A stretch of DNA of 64,000 nt from Cohnella abietis. Its GTDB lineage: Bacteria > Bacillota > Bacilli > Paenibacillales > Paenibacillaceae. Shown here piece by piece: positions 63,816-64,000 of this stretch. A program made the translations under genes and the position numbers. Location of the stretch: NCBI RefSeq assembly GCF_004295585.1, contig NZ_AP019400.1:3508001-3572000 (forward strand), in the 5' to 3' direction. Under the pieces are notes generated by a model that was not told the origin of the DNA, ran no database searches, and saw only the letters and a program-made list of their open reading frames with translations. Position 1 is the stretch's first letter; each line of letters begins with the position of its first letter.

Positions 63816-64000
63816 ATGGAAATGACCAAGTTAACGAAGCGGAATCATTATGAGGAAATTAAGGATCAGCTCCACCGGATGATCGTGGACGGCAAGCTGA
63901 AGGTCGGTGATAAGCTCCCCTCGACTAAGGAGATGTCTGAAAGCTTTGGTGTCGGTCGTTCTACGACTAGGGAAGCTCTAAGCGCACTGAAGGCGATGGG
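63816..64000 (+). CDS. GntR-family regulator, N-terminal part (cut by the window end)
   Basis: Only the first 61 codons are present: MEMTKLTKRNHYEEIKDQ and a winged helix KVGDKLPSTKEMSESFGVG with RSTTREALSALKAMG. It is of the FadR subfamily. In Bacillus, LutR of this family represses lutABC, and the position 20 bp after lutC supports that role. The effector domain lies beyond the window. Confidence 0.87.
   Translation, partial: MEMTKLTKRNHYEEIKDQLHRMIVDGKLKVGDKLPSTKEMSESFGVGRSTTREALSALKAM

Overview
The window looks like a chromosomal segment from a spore-forming member of the Bacillota, most likely Paenibacillaceae. The reasons are strong Shine-Dalgarno sequences with frequent TTG/GTG starts, a gerA-type germination operon behind a sigma-G-like promoter, Bacillus-type LexA and Fur operator sequences, and PDH, rhamnose and lut operons in Firmicute arrangements. 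No rRNA, tRNA, insertion sequence, phage gene or CRISPR array was recognised. All family names come from reading motifs; no database search was possible.

Layout. 0-9.5 kb: a Ser/Thr kinase with an extra P-loop-like domain, an OmpR/HK two-component pair, a secreted NlpC/P60 hydrolase, two overlapping acetyltransferases, a PhnP-like hydrolase, thiamine pyrophosphokinase, a TRIC-type membrane protein, a low-Mr tyrosine phosphatase and an unknown protein. 9.5-21.7 kb: an esterase, the pdhABCD operon, an acyl-CoA thioesterase, thyA-folA, a lone gltD, two poorly known genes and a HAD hydrolase. 21.8-25.3 kb: very small genes, one behind a LexA-type promoter, a PhnC-like ATPase without a permease, the first 51-bp repeat array and a RidA-like protein. 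25.5-29.2 kb: a two-gene 2-oxoacid:ferredoxin oxidoreductase plus a small partner. 29.3-30.7 kb: the second 51-bp array and a 9-bp minisatellite. 30.7-37 kb: a beta-lactamase-fold hydrolase, unknown proteins, a TPR protein, an aldo-keto reductase and a CobW GTPase. 37-40.9 kb: a germinant receptor operon. 41-46 kb: an acetyltransferase, a secreted stalk/PKD protein, the third 51-bp array and a Fur-box-controlled propeller-like protein. 46-51.8 kb: a two-component system divergent from a YknXYZ/MacAB-like exporter. 51.9-54.3 kb: a membrane metallophosphoesterase and glpX. 54.4-60.5 kb: a rhamnose operon that includes an ASRT-family protein. 60.5-64 kb: a duplicated hairpin element, lutABC and the start of a GntR regulator.

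How the genes fit together. Central carbon use dominates: pyruvate is oxidised either by NAD-linked PDH or by the ferredoxin-linked oxidoreductase; lutABC turns lactate into pyruvate; the rhamnose operon yields DHAP and lactaldehyde, which its fused dehydrogenase can oxidise to lactate for LutABC; GlpX supports gluconeogenesis from these substrates. DNA precursor synthesis (thyA-folA), sporulation/germination (ger) and envelope stress/export functions are interspersed.

The most unusual signal is a set of three long tandem arrays with an identical 51-bp period. They share a fixed internal architecture, TAGA-N13-ACTAA, although the rest of the unit has diverged between arrays. They lie between genes, give spurious open frames because 51 is divisible by three, and are the best candidate here for an undescribed element family.
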